Shown here one piece after another: positions 1-8,511 of a stretch of 64,000 nt of DNA (the stretch's first letter is position 1; every line of letters starts with the position of its first letter). Below the pieces are notes generated by a model, which saw only the letters and a list, made by a program, of their open reading frames with translations, was not told the origin of the DNA and made no database searches. The DNA lies in assembly GCF_024753255.1 (NCBI RefSeq), contig NZ_JANUHA010000012.1:1-64000 (forward strand), given 5' to 3'. The translations under genes and the position numbers were made by a program. This DNA comes from Massilia agri. GTDB lineage: Bacteria; Pseudomonadota; Gammaproteobacteria; Burkholderiales; Burkholderiaceae_D.

Positions 1-13
1 TTTTTGTTGGTGC

Positions 14-1348
14 TCAGTCGGTCGCCATCGTCCAGGCGCCGCTCTCCTGTGCACAGATGCGGTTGCGCCCGCCCTGCTTGGCCTCGTACAGCATGGCGTC
101 GGCGCGCAGGAAGAGCTCGTTCTCGCTGCGGTGGGCGGGATAGGCCGCCACCCCGCCGCTGAAGGAGAAGTGGCGGATGTCGCCGCGCCCGACCTCGAAG
201 GGGATGGCGCAGAAAGCCTGGCGCATGGCATCCATCCGGCGCTGCCCTTCTTCCAGCGAGCAATCCCAGAACACCAGCACGAATTCCTCGCCGCCGAAAC
301 GGCTGAGCAGGTCCTGCTCGCCCAGCCGGGACGCCAGGGTGAGCGAGAGGCGCTTGATGACGATGTCGCCGAAGGAATGGCCCCAGGTATCGTTGATGGT
401 CTTGAACTTGTCGATGTCGATCACGCCATAGGCCAGCGGACGGCCGTCCTGCGCCGCCTGGCGGATCAGGTCCTGGGCCTTCTTCTGCAGGCCGACCTTG
501 TTCAGGAGCCCGGTGGCGCGGTCCTTGCCGATCAGGTCCTTGTTGATGCGAATCTTGCCGGCCCGGTTGAGCAGCTGGGCTTCCAGCAGCGCGGGATCGC
601 TCATGTCGAACACCGCATCGAAGCCATCGAGCAGGGCGCGCCGCGCCAGGGCGGCATCCGGCCGGCGTTGCAACAGCGCCGTTTCGCGTACCGGATCGGC
701 TTCAATATTGCGCTTTAGCACGCGAACGATGGCATCCGTGCGCGCGTATTCGGTGTCGCTCACCAGGATCAGGTCCGGCTGCAGTTCCTTGACGCGCACG
801 TGCAGGGTGGTTGGGTCCTGGTGGCGCACCAGTTCGATGCGTCGCAGCAAGAGGTTCGCCTCGTCCAGCCCGGCCACCTCGCCCAGCACGGCAACGCGCA
901 CCAGGTCGCCCCGTTTCTTCTGCACGAAGAGATTGAACAGCTTGTCGACCAGCACGTCGTTGGCGATCGGCTTTTCGGCGTAGGCCAGGCAATTGCTGTC
1001 GACCAGGCGCTGCTGCAGGAAGAAGCGGCCGCCCTGGCGTGCGCTCTGCAGGTAGATATAGCTGTGGTCGCCCGGCAGGCGCTGCAGCAGCTCGCCCAGC
1101 ATCAGGGTCCGGCGGCCGTCGCCCATGTCCGCCTGCATCGTGTGCAGGGCGTCCAGGTCGATCACATACAGGTTGTCGCCATTGTCGCGGGCCACCGCCT
1201 CGACGAAGCGGCTGACCTCGTCGAAGAAAACGATGTCGAAATCGTATTTGTGGGCGTGCAGTAGCAACTCGGACCGGTTGTCCTTGATGAAGAAACTTTG
1301 ACACAAGACCAGGACATGATTCCTGTAGAGCGGCGCGCCACTTGGCAT
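14..1348 (-). CDS. GGDEF-domain diguanylate cyclase
   Basis: This 444-residue protein is predicted to make cyclic di-GMP from two GTP. The C-terminal GGDEF domain (about residues 270-435) has the intact active-site motif GGEEF at 352-356 and a DIDKFK metal/nucleotide strand near 311. The product-inhibition I-site (RxxD, six residues before the motif) reads GEQD, so the Arg is missing and feedback inhibition may be weak. Residues 10-145 and 150-262 look like two receiver-like alpha/beta domains, but I see no convincing phosphoacceptor site. There is no membrane segment or signal peptide, so it should be cytosolic. It is transcribed away from the TPR gene. The input that controls it is unknown. 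Confidence 0.9.
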   Translation of the reverse strand: MPSGAPLYRNHVLVLCQSFFIKDNRSELLLHAHKYDFDIVFFDEVSRFVEAVARDNGDNLYVIDLDALHTMQADMGDGRRTLMLGELLQRLPGDHSYIYLQSARQGGRFFLQQRLVDSNCLAYAEKPIANDVLVDKLFNLFVQKKRGDLVRVAVLGEVAGLDEANLLLRRIELVRHQDPTTLHVRVKELQPDLILVSDTEYARTDAIVRVLKRNIEADPVRETALLQRRPDAALARRALLDGFDAVFDMSDPALLEAQLLNRAGKIRINKDLIGKDRATGLLNKVGLQKKAQDLIRQAAQDGRPLAYGVIDIDKFKTINDTWGHSFGDIVIKRLSLTLASRLGEQDLLSRFGGEEFVLVFWDCSLEEGQRRMDAMRQAFCAIPFEVGRGDIRHFSFSGGVAAYPAHRSENELFLRADAMLYEAKQGGRNRICAQESGAWTMATD

Positions 1349-1652
1349 GTTTCGTCAAATCCCTTAGTAGGTTCCAGAGCCCTGGATTGAGGAGGATTGC
1401 AACACGATTGTCGGATGGACTGTGCCGAAATGCAACTACAGCCGGTCAGAAACACGGCCTCTCCTATGGCGCCGGGTGTTGCATTCACGTCAATCCGGCG
1501 TATCGGCAAAATCTTGGAGGCGATTCAGAAAAATCTGATTCAGCGCAAAGGGTAAAACTGCCGCCTTGCCGGTCGCGAACCATGAGCGTGCGCCCGACTC
1601 CAATCCAGACGGCGGCGCATGCTGCCGATATTGCATCCGATGGAGGAGACCG
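1349..1652. other. Divergent intergenic region
   Basis: This 304-bp gap separates the GGDEF gene from the TPR gene and must hold both promoters. The only structure I see is a direct repeat of GATTCAG at 1522-1528 and 1537-1543, around an AT-rich core. No RNA gene, terminator or credible small ORF was recognised. Confidence 0.5.
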
Positions 1653-3473
1653 ATGAAACCCCACCACCTCCTCGCAGCGCTCGGCGCAGTCGCCTTCACG
1701 GCCGTCGCGGCCGTGGCGGCCCTCCCCGCCGCATCCACGTCTGCGCAGCAAGCCAAGGGCCAAGCCGCGCCCGGCTTCGATCCCCTGTTCGCCGGCGCCC
1801 GGTGTGGCCCGGGGCAGGCCGGGCGTCCGCCCCTGCTCGACCGCCTGGTGCTGGCCCAGGCCGAAACCAGGCCCTTCAAGCCGGGCCAGCAGCTGCCCGC
1901 CCCGGCCACCGAGGCCGCGCCGCCCCTGTACGGCAATCTCGGCACCCTGCACGTCAAGGTCACGACCTCGGTGCCGAAGGCGCAGGCCTATTTCGACCAG
2001 GGGCTACGCCTGACCTTCGCCTTCAACCACGCCGAAGCCAGGCGCGCCTTCCGCACCGCGCGCCAGCTCGACCCGAACTGCGCCATGTGCCACTGGGGCG
2101 AGGCCCTGGTGCTGGGGCCGAACATCAACGCGCCCATGTTCCCGGAAGCCGCAGCGCCGGCCGCGGCCGCCGCCGCCCGCGCGGTGGCGCTTGCCGGCAC
2201 CACGACGCCGGCCGAACAGGCCCTGATCCGCGCCGTCGCCAGGCGCTACGCGGCCACGCCACCGGCCGACCGCGCTCCCCTCGACAAGGCCTATGCCGAC
2301 GCGATGGGCGAGGCGGCGCGCAGCTTTCCCAACAACGACACCATCCAGGTCTTGTACGCGGAGTCGCTGATGGACCTGGCGCCCTGGGACTACTGGGAAG
2401 CCGGCGGCGCGCGGCCCAAGCCGAACAGCGTCGCGATGCTGGCCGCCCTCGAGCGCGTGCTGGAGCGCAACCCCAACCATCCGGGCGCGGCCCACTACTA
2501 CATCCACGCCGTGGAGGCCTCCACCCATCCGGAACGCGCCCTGCCCTCGGCCCAGGTGCTGGCGCGCCAGATCCCGGGCGCCGGCCACATCGTCCACATG
2601 CCCTCGCACATCTATTACCGGCTGGGCATGTACCGCGAAGCCCTGCAATCGAATATCGATGCCATCGCCATCGACGAGAAATACTTCGGCGGTTCGCCCA
2701 GCGACCCGGTCTACAAAGGCGCGTATTACCCGCACAACATCCATTTCGTCATGGTGTCCGCCCTGATGGGCGGCAAGGGTGACGTCGCGCTCGAGGCCGC
2801 CGACAAGCTGGACAAGGCGGTGCCGGCCGAGCTCCTGAAGGGCTTCGCCGGGCTACAGCCGGTGAAGGCGGCGCCCTACTTCTCGCACGTGCAGTTCAGC
2901 TCGCCCGATGTGCTCCTGAAGCTGCCCGACCCGGGGCCGGACTTCGTGCTGGTCAAGGCCATGTGGCACTACGCACGGGCCGTAGGTTTCGCGCGCAAGG
3001 GCCTGCTGAGCGAAGGCCGGCGCGAAGTGGCGGCGCTCGATCGCATCGAACAGGGCGCCGACTTCAAGCCGATCGCCGACTGGGGCGTCCCGGCGCGCGA
3101 GATCGTGCAGACGGCGCGCGCCGTCGCGCGTGGCCGGTTGCTCGATGCCGGCGGCGACCTGCCGGGCGCGGCCGCAGCCTACCGCGAAGCGATCGCGGTG
3201 CAGGACAAGCTGCCCTATATGGAACCGCCCTACTGGTACTACCCGGTGCGCCAGTCACTGGGGGTGGTCCTGCTGCGCAGCAAACAGCTGGACGCCGCCG
3301 AGCAGGTATTCCGCGACTCGCTGGCGCGCACGCCCAGCAATGGCTGGGCCCTGCGCGGCCTCATCGAGGTCTACCGGCAACGCGGCGATACGGCGGCGCT
3401 GGCGGCGGCGCAGAAGCGCTTCGAGACCACCTGGCTGGGAGAACGGGGCGGGCCGGCGCTGGCGCGGCTGTGA
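1653..3473 (+). CDS. Exported tetratricopeptide-repeat protein with a CxxCH motif
   Basis: The 606-residue product starts at ATG 1653, preceded by GGAGGAG; the open frame extends 29 codons upstream, but the signal peptide (hydrophobic residues 5-27) begins at this ATG. It carries TPR-like helices across about residues 105-290 and 490-600, the second set in the C-terminal tail. Residues 143-147 are CAMCH, which matches a c-type haem site, followed by WGEALVLGPNIN. In this family the position is often CxxC-Y/H in TPR context, so haem attachment is possible but unproven. It is probably periplasmic. No neighbour suggests a substrate, and the function is unknown. Confidence 0.8.
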   Translation: MKPHHLLAALGAVAFTAVAAVAALPAASTSAQQAKGQAAPGFDPLFAGARCGPGQAGRPPLLDRLVLAQAETRPFKPGQQLPAPATEAAPPLYGNLGTLHVKVTTSVPKAQAYFDQGLRLTFAFNHAEARRAFRTARQLDPNCAMCHWGEALVLGPNINAPMFPEAAAPAAAAAARAVALAGTTTPAEQALIRAVARRYAATPPADRAPLDKAYADAMGEAARSFPNNDTIQVLYAESLMDLAPWDYWEAGGARPKPNSVAMLAALERVLERNPNHPGAAHYYIHAVEASTHPERALPSAQVLARQIPGAGHIVHMPSHIYYRLGMYREALQSNIDAIAIDEKYFGGSPSDPVYKGAYYPHNIHFVMVSALMGGKGDVALEAADKLDKAVPAELLKGFAGLQPVKAAPYFSHVQFSSPDVLLKLPDPGPDFVLVKAMWHYARAVGFARKGLLSEGRREVAALDRIEQGADFKPIADWGVPAREIVQTARAVARGRLLDAGGDLPGAAAAYREAIAVQDKLPYMEPPYWYYPVRQSLGVVLLRSKQLDAAEQVFRDSLARTPSNGWALRGLIEVYRQRGDTAALAAAQKRFETTWLGERGGPALARL

Positions 3474-3513
3474 TGGCGCAGGCAGGGGCGCCATCCTGTT
3501 GCGCCTTGTTACA

Positions 3514-3538
3514 GGCCGGCGCTTTGCAGGCGCCGGCC
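3514..3538. other. Strong GC-rich hairpin
   Basis: A perfect 9-bp stem (GGCCGGCGC at 3514-3522, GCGCCGGCC at 3530-3538) with a 7-base loop lies 40 bp after the TPR gene stop. There is no U-tract, so it may help end or stabilise the TPR mRNA. It overlaps the -35 region of the promoter proposed next. Confidence 0.5.
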
Positions 3539-3551
3539 GCACTGCTATAGT
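3524..3551 (+). promoter_or_regulatory. Putative sigma-70 promoter
   Basis: TTGCAG at 3524-3529 and TATAGT at 3546-3551 are separated by 16 bp. Transcription would begin near 3558, just ahead of an intrinsic terminator and the CAP-domain gene. The -35 match is weak, the -10 good. Confidence 0.4.
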
Positions 3552-3557
3552 GAGCGC

Positions 3558-3624
3558 GTACCGGCAGTCCGGCGAAAGCTGCACCGGCCATCGAAAACGC
3601 TGACCTTGCCGGGTCGGCGTTTTT
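3558..3624 (+). ncRNA. Candidate small RNA or terminated leader of the CAP gene
   Basis: A transcript from the putative promoter would run about 67 nt through GC-rich hairpin-forming sequence and stop at the terminator at 3594-3624. It would be either a free-standing small RNA or the attenuated leader of the CAP-domain gene that starts 90 bp later. I do not recognise a known RNA family. The evidence is only promoter plus terminator. Confidence 0.3.
3594..3624 (+). terminator. Rho-independent terminator
   Basis: AAAACGCTGACC at 3594-3605 pairs with GGTCGGCGTTTT at 3612-3623 (one G-T pair) and ends in a run of five T. The loop is short and the stem is symmetrical with A-tract and T-tract, so it could work in both directions. 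Confidence 0.7.
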
Positions 3625-3714
3625 GCTTTGTACGCGTCTTTCTTTCCTGTCAATTCACTTCTGGCATGCCGCAGGCCCCTGAGCGCGCGTCGTGCTTGAC
3701 GAGGAAGCACCATC

Positions 3715-4596
3715 TTGCAAGCACATTTGTCGCCTCTCACTTTCCGGCTAGGGAGTACGCTGGCCGCGCTGCTGTTCGCCGCAAGCAGTGGCGCCGCACC
3801 GGCCCAGGGCAGCGAACTGGGCGCCATGGTCAATGCCTACCGTGCGGCGCCCGGCAGCTGCCGGGGCGCCACCGCCACGCCCGCTGCAAGCCTGGCCGAG
3901 CCGGCAGCCCTGTCGCGCGTGCGCATCGGGCCGGGCACCTTCATCGAACTGGCGCTGGAACGGGCCGGTTTCGCAGCCGACCACGCCGAAGCGATCAGCG
4001 TGACCGGACCGGACAACGCGCACGAGGCCATGACCGTGTTGCAGGAAAAATACTGCCGCACCCTGCTCAGCCCGGGCTTCTCGGCCGTGGGCAGCTACCG
4101 CGAGGGCAATGCATGGACCGTGGTGCTGGCGCGCGCGGCGCCACCCCTGCCCTCCGAGACCTTCCCTGCGTGGCAGGATGCGGGCCAGGCCATCCTGGCG
4201 GGCGTCAACGCGGCCCGGGCGAGCGCGCGCAGCTGCGGCGACCGGCGCTTCGGACCGGCTCCGCCGGTGCGCTGGAACCCGGCCCTGGGCGAGGCCGCGC
4301 TGGCGCACAGCCGCGACATGGCGGCCAAGCGCTACTTCAACCACAAGGCCAGGGACGGCAGCCAGGTGGCCCAGCGCGCGACGCGGGCCGGCTACCAGTG
4401 GAGCCGCGTCGGCGAGAACATCGCCTTCGGCCAGAGCTCGCCCGCCGAGGCCGTGGCCGGCTGGCTGGAGAGCCCGGGGCATTGCGCGAACATCATGAAT
4501 CCGGGCTTCACCGACATGGGCGCCGCCTACGGCATCGCGGCCGAGCGGCGCAGCGGCCTGGTCTACTGGACCCAGGTCTTCGCCTCGCCGCGCTAG
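3715..4596 (+). CDS. CAP-domain (SCP/PR1-like) secreted protein
   Basis: The 293-residue product begins with an unusual TTG codon at 3715, preceded by GAGGAAG at about the right distance; a signal peptide with Ala-rich h-region follows (residues 10-30). The C-terminal half (about 160-290) is a CAP domain: HSRDMAAKRYFNH, GENIAFG and SPGHCANIMNPGFTDMG carry the conserved His, Glu and Asn. The N-terminal half is a region with paired cysteines (C49, C109) that I do not recognise. Bacterial CAP proteins are extracellular and of mixed or unknown function. It is convergent with the Gly/Ser-rich gene, with an 11-bp gap. Confidence 0.85.
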   Translation: MQAHLSPLTFRLGSTLAALLFAASSGAAPAQGSELGAMVNAYRAAPGSCRGATATPAASLAEPAALSRVRIGPGTFIELALERAGFAADHAEAISVTGPDNAHEAMTVLQEKYCRTLLSPGFSAVGSYREGNAWTVVLARAAPPLPSETFPAWQDAGQAILAGVNAARASARSCGDRRFGPAPPVRWNPALGEAALAHSRDMAAKRYFNHKARDGSQVAQRATRAGYQWSRVGENIAFGQSSPAEAVAGWLESPGHCANIMNPGFTDMGAAYGIAAERRSGLVYWTQVFASPR

Positions 4597-4606
4597 CCTG
4601 GCTGCT

Positions 4607-5053
4607 TCACGAGGTCGACGCGCCGGCGCCGCCCTGCTTGCCCGGCGCCGGTGTGGCGCCGCTGCTCGGGTCGCCGCCCGCGACCGACATGCCCTGGCTT
4701 GATGAGGTGCCGGTGCCGGTCCGGGTGTCGTCGCTCGATGCCGCCTCGCCCATGGCATTGCCGTCGGCGCCCGATGCGCCCGCCGCCGGGCTGCCGCCAC
4801 CGCCGAGCGATCCGCCCGGGCTGCCGGGTACGCCTTCGGCCACGTCCTGCTTGCGCATGCCCGCCCCACCCGGCCCCCCTTGGCTGCCCGACTGCGCCGC
4901 GGCCGCCGAGGCATCGGTGCCGCCCGCCGCGCCGACGATGTCCGCGCCAGGCGGGTGTCCCTGGCCCATCACCGGACGGGCGTCCGGCGTCTCGCTGCGC
5001 GTCGCGCCCTGTGCCCCGCTGTTTCCGTGTTCATCGCTGCGTTCGTTCGCCAT
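4607..5053 (-). CDS. Gly/Ala/Ser-rich low-complexity hypothetical protein
   Basis: This 148-residue protein is made almost only of Gly, Ala, Ser, Pro, Asp and Thr, with no hydrophobic core, signal peptide or membrane segment, so it is likely intrinsically disordered. A good ribosome site (AGGAGG, 8 bp before ATG 5053) supports translation. Charged N-terminal residues (MANERSDEHG) suggest a cytosolic protein. No domain is recognised. Function unknown; it might be a stress-type disordered protein, but nothing in the context shows it. Confidence 0.6.
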   Translation of the reverse strand: MANERSDEHGNSGAQGATRSETPDARPVMGQGHPPGADIVGAAGGTDASAAAAQSGSQGGPGGAGMRKQDVAEGVPGSPGGSLGGGGSPAAGASGADGNAMGEAASSDDTRTGTGTSSSQGMSVAGGDPSSGATPAPGKQGGAGASTS

Positions 5054-5266
5054 GCCATCCTCCTGTTGAGCTTGGATTCATCGACAGCCGCACGCCTGGC
5101 GGCCGCCGCAAGAAGGCCATTCTGCCGGACTTGGACTGCGCGGCGCGTCCCGTTTCCGACCCGCAAAACATGGCCAGCCGTACCGCCCGAAAAACCCGCC
5201 TGCGCTAGACTGCCCCGACAGCACGGCCGCCGCGGCCGCCCATGAACCGCAAGCAACAGGCAGACC

Positions 5267-6157
5267 ATGCAACCACATCTCGGACTCGTGTGCATCACCG
5301 CCTCAAAGGACGTCCGCTACCGCACCGTGACCCGCAAGCGTCTCCTCGAACACAGCCTCGACGCCCAGGCAAGACTGCTCGAAGACCTGTACCGCGACAA
5401 TATCCAGACCTTCGACAATGCCATGCGTTATTGCGAAGCCGAGGGCATCGGCCTGTACCGCCTGCCCTCCTCGATCTTTCCCTTCGCCGACGAAGACATC
5501 GGCCGCGCGGTGCTGGCACCCTTCGCCGAGACCCTCGGGCGCTCCGGACGGCGCGCGACCGAGCGCGGCATCCGCCTGGTGATGCATCCGGACCAGTTCG
5601 TGGTGCTCAATTCGGATTCGGAAGGTGTGGTTGCGAACAGCGTCAAGATCCTGCAGATGCATGCGGACATCATGGACCTCCTTGAACAGCCGCGCTCCTC
5701 GTGGGCCCTGCTGGAAATCCATGGCGGCAAGGGCAATCGGGCCGATGCCCTGGTCGAGCGCATCGCGCAACTGCCCGACGCCATCCGCTGCCGCCTCGGC
5801 CTGGAGAACGACGAGTACGCCTACGGCGCCGAGGAGATCCACGACATTTGCATGCGCGCCGGCGTGCCCATGGTGTTCGACGCCCACCACCACGTGGTGC
5901 ACGACAGGCTGGACAGCTACGAGCACCCGAGCGTGGGCGAGATGCTGCGGAAGGCGCGCGCGACCTGGATCAATCCGGCCCACCAGCTGGTGCACATCTC
6001 GAATGGCCGCGAAGGCTTCAACGACCGCCAGCATTCGGACCTGATCGGCGTGATGCCCTCGTCCTATCTCGGCGCGCCGTATATCGAGATCGAGGCCAAG
6101 ATGAAGGAAGAAGCGATCCGCGGACTGCGCGCGTGGTCGACGTCGGCCGGGGCCTGA
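5267..6157 (+). CDS. uvsE: UV damage endonuclease UvsE/UvdE
   Basis: The 296-residue product matches UV DNA damage endonucleases, TIM-barrel metalloenzymes that nick DNA 5' of pyrimidine dimers and start alternative excision repair. The family motifs are present in order: YRLPSSIFPF near residue 64, VMHPDQFVVLNS near 105, EIHGGKGN near 147, LENDE near 180, and FDAHHHVVHD near 205, giving the His/Glu/Asp metal ligands. Full length for the family. It is cytosolic. It ends 4 bp before the convergent alpha/beta hydrolase, and no other repair gene is adjacent. Confidence 0.93.
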   Translation: MQPHLGLVCITASKDVRYRTVTRKRLLEHSLDAQARLLEDLYRDNIQTFDNAMRYCEAEGIGLYRLPSSIFPFADEDIGRAVLAPFAETLGRSGRRATERGIRLVMHPDQFVVLNSDSEGVVANSVKILQMHADIMDLLEQPRSSWALLEIHGGKGNRADALVERIAQLPDAIRCRLGLENDEYAYGAEEIHDICMRAGVPMVFDAHHHVVHDRLDSYEHPSVGEMLRKARATWINPAHQLVHISNGREGFNDRQHSDLIGVMPSSYLGAPYIEIEAKMKEEAIRGLRAWSTSAGA

Positions 6158-6161
6158 AGCA

Positions 6162-6857
6162 TCAGGCCTGGCTTACCCGTTCCAGCCAGGGCAGCATGAG
6201 CGACAGCAAAGCTTCGGGCGCCTCGATCGGCACCATGTGGCCGCTGTCCTCGACCACCGCCAGCTCGGCGCCGGGAATGCCCGCCTGCAGCTCTTCGGAT
6301 TCCGCGCGGCTGCGCAGGCGGTCGTGGCCGGCCGCGATCACGAGCGTAGGGCAGCGGATCTCGCCGAGGCGCTCGCGGTCGCCCGCGCGCACGATGGCCG
6401 ATTGGCGCCGGAACACCTCGCCGCCCAGGCGCACGCCCATGGCGCGCACGCGCTCGATCAGCGCTTCGTTGTGGGCTTGGTCGGGATGCAGGGAGGTGGC
6501 GATCGCGGTGCGGCTCAGTCCCGAGAAGGACACCGAGGCGCTGGCCGAGCCGACCGTGCCGCGGCTTTGCCGCATCGAGGGGCTGTCGGCGCGCGAGGAG
6601 GTCGCGATCAGGACCAGGGCGCGGACGCGTTCCGGCGCCAGGCGCACGATCTCGCGGGCGACGTAGCCGCCCATCGAGAAGCCAACCAGGATGAATGCAT
6701 CGGGTGCGTTGGCGAGGACGCGGGCCGCCATCGCTTCGATGGTGGGATCGTGACGCAGGTCGGCGTGGACCACGGGACCACACTGCGCGAGCCCGTCGGC
6801 CACATCGTCCCAGAGCGTTTCGTCGGCCATGTAGCCGGGTACGAGCAGGATGGACAT
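6162..6857 (-). CDS. Alpha/beta hydrolase
   Basis: A 231-residue single-domain alpha/beta hydrolase. The nucleophile elbow GFSMGG places Ser at about residue 60, the acid is likely the Asp in AAGHDRL near 178, and the catalytic His lies in DSGHMVPIE near 206. An N-terminal strand LLVPGYMAD provides the oxyanion-hole turn. It has no signal peptide. The substrate cannot be told from sequence. It sits between uvsE (convergent) and the serine acetyltransferase gene, 31 bp downstream of the latter on the same strand, so co-transcription is possible. Confidence 0.85.
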   Translation of the reverse strand: MSILLVPGYMADETLWDDVADGLAQCGPVVHADLRHDPTIEAMAARVLANAPDAFILVGFSMGGYVAREIVRLAPERVRALVLIATSSRADSPSMRQSRGTVGSASASVSFSGLSRTAIATSLHPDQAHNEALIERVRAMGVRLGGEVFRRQSAIVRAGDRERLGEIRCPTLVIAAGHDRLRSRAESEELQAGIPGAELAVVEDSGHMVPIEAPEALLSLMLPWLERVSQA

Positions 6858-6888
6858 CCCGCCATGATAGCAGCGCGCCGGCTACCTT

Positions 6889-7806
6889 TCAGGTATTGCG
6901 CATCTGCGCCTGCGACACATTGCTGCCCGGCGGCACGCTCTGGGTCAGCCAGACATTGCCGCCGATGGTCGAACCGGCGCCCACCGTGATCCGTCCGAGG
7001 ATGGTGGCGCCGGCATAGATGACGACGTCGTCCTCGACGATCGGGTGGCGCGGCGTGCCCTTGATCAGGGCGCCGCTGGCGTCCACCGGGAAACGCTTGG
7101 CGCCCAGGGTCACCGCCTGGTAGAGGCGCACGCGCTCGCCGAGGATGGCGGTCTCGCCGATGACGACACCGGTGCCATGGTCGATGAAGAAGCTGCCGCC
7201 GATTGTCGCCGCCGGGTGGATGTCGATGCCGGTCAGCGAGTGCGCGATGTCGGCCGCCAGCCGCGCCAGGAAAGGCACGCCGAGGCGGTGCAGGCAGTGC
7301 GCCAGGCGGTGGTAGAGGATGGCGATGGTGCCCGGGTAGCACAGCATGATCTCGGCCACGGAACTCGCCGCCGGATCGCCCGCCATGGCGGCCTGCACGT
7401 CCGACACCAGCAGCGCGCGGATGCCGGGCAGGCTGGCCGCGAACTCGCGCGTGATCGCCTCGGCGCGCTCGGCGAGGCCGGTTTCGTCGGCGTCCGTGAA
7501 CTGCGGCGAGAAGCGCAGTGCGCGCCGTACCTGGCCCACCAGGCGGTCGAGCGCCACGCCCAGCGTATCACCGACGAAAAAGTCGATGCTCTCGTCGTTC
7601 AGGTCGGGCCGTCCGTAATGGGTGGGAAACAGCGCTGCGGAGACGCCATTGACCACCTGCATCAGGACCTCGCGCGAAGGCAACTCGCGCACCCGGCCAT
7701 GGTGTCGGATGTTGTGGGTCGACTCGCGCGAGGTGCGCAGCGCGTCGATGATCGGGCCCAGGTGCCAGTGCACGGAGCCGCTCGGGGTCGGAAGTTCGCT
7801 GTTCAT
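6889..7806 (-). CDS. Serine O-acetyltransferase (EpsC/CysE type)
   Basis: This 305-residue protein should acetylate L-serine with acetyl-CoA, the first step of cysteine synthesis. The C-terminal third is a left-handed beta-helix: HPAATIGGSFFIDHGTGVVIGETA contains the signature DHGTGVVIGETA, with catalytic Asp/His. The long helical N-terminal region (about residues 1-170) fits the EpsC subgroup rather than the short plasmid form. Divergent from the thioesterase gene across a 153-bp intergenic region; no cysteine-pathway gene is adjacent, so regulation by CysB is only a guess. Confidence 0.9.
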   Translation of the reverse strand: MNSELPTPSGSVHWHLGPIIDALRTSRESTHNIRHHGRVRELPSREVLMQVVNGVSAALFPTHYGRPDLNDESIDFFVGDTLGVALDRLVGQVRRALRFSPQFTDADETGLAERAEAITREFAASLPGIRALLVSDVQAAMAGDPAASSVAEIMLCYPGTIAILYHRLAHCLHRLGVPFLARLAADIAHSLTGIDIHPAATIGGSFFIDHGTGVVIGETAILGERVRLYQAVTLGAKRFPVDASGALIKGTPRHPIVEDDVVIYAGATILGRITVGAGSTIGGNVWLTQSVPPGSNVSQAQMRNT

Positions 7807-7959
7807 GAGCCCGAGCCTAAACCAGCTTGGCGCGATTGGGAACGATTCAGATCACACTTCGATATAAGAAAATCATCGTTAGGTATGCGGTCCTTGTTAT
7901 TGCTGTGCAGCAGTTTTTGGCGCAGCATAGAATCGAGATTATTTTTCGACGAGTCCCGC

Positions 7960-8445
7960 ATGAACCTGCCTTCCCACCAGCTGTCGATGACGGTCCTGAT
8001 GACCCCGGACACGGCCAATTTTTCCGGTAACGTCCACGGCGGCACCATCCTCAAGCTGCTCGACCAGGTCGCCTATGCCTGCGCCAGCCGCTATGCCGGC
8101 CGCTACGTCGTGACGATGAGCGTCGACCAGGTGACCTTCCGCCAGCCCATCCACGTGGGAGAACTGGTGACCTTCCTGGCCTCGGTGAACTACGCCGGCC
8201 GCAGCTCGATGGAGATCGGCATCAAGGTGATCGCCGAGGACATCCGCTCGCAGGTGGTGCGCCATGTGAACAGCTGCTTCTTCACCATGGTCGCGGTGGA
8301 CGACGACCGCAAGCCGGTGGCGGTGCCGCCGCTCACCCCGTCGACACCGGACGAGGAGCGCCGCTACGAGGAAGCCAGGGGCCGCAAGGAGGCGCGCCTG
8401 GCGCTCGAGCGCCAGCACGCGGAACGGGCGGCGGCGCGCAGCTAG
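7960..8445 (+). CDS. Acyl-CoA thioesterase (hot-dog fold)
   Basis: The 161-residue product hydrolyses acyl-CoA to fatty acid and CoA. It has the hot-dog signature NFSGNVHGGTILKLLDQ near residue 20, with the Asp used in catalysis, and a second strand VTMSVDQVTFRQPIHVGE. The charged C-terminal tail (after residue 130) is common in the YciA/BFIT-like branch. ATG 7960 is chosen because the family starts here, although the frame stays open 305 codons upstream as a shadow of the opposite-strand gene. Confidence 0.9.
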   Translation: MNLPSHQLSMTVLMTPDTANFSGNVHGGTILKLLDQVAYACASRYAGRYVVTMSVDQVTFRQPIHVGELVTFLASVNYAGRSSMEIGIKVIAEDIRSQVVRHVNSCFFTMVAVDDDRKPVAVPPLTPSTPDEERRYEEARGRKEARLALERQHAERAAARS

Positions 8446-8511
8446 GCTGGCGTGCGGCATGGCCCGGGCCGGGCGTTTACGATACGGTCTCGACCATCAC
8501 CGGGAGCACGC

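Noticed and set aside
3662-3677. TGGCATG-N4-AGGCC resembling a sigma-54 promoter before the CAP gene
   Set aside because: It has the GG-N10-GC spacing, but the -12 element AGGCC departs from TTGCW, and the region is GC-rich enough to give it by chance.
7045-7959. Upstream extension of the thioesterase frame
   Set aside because: It is the antisense of the serine acetyltransferase gene; homology begins only at ATG 7960.
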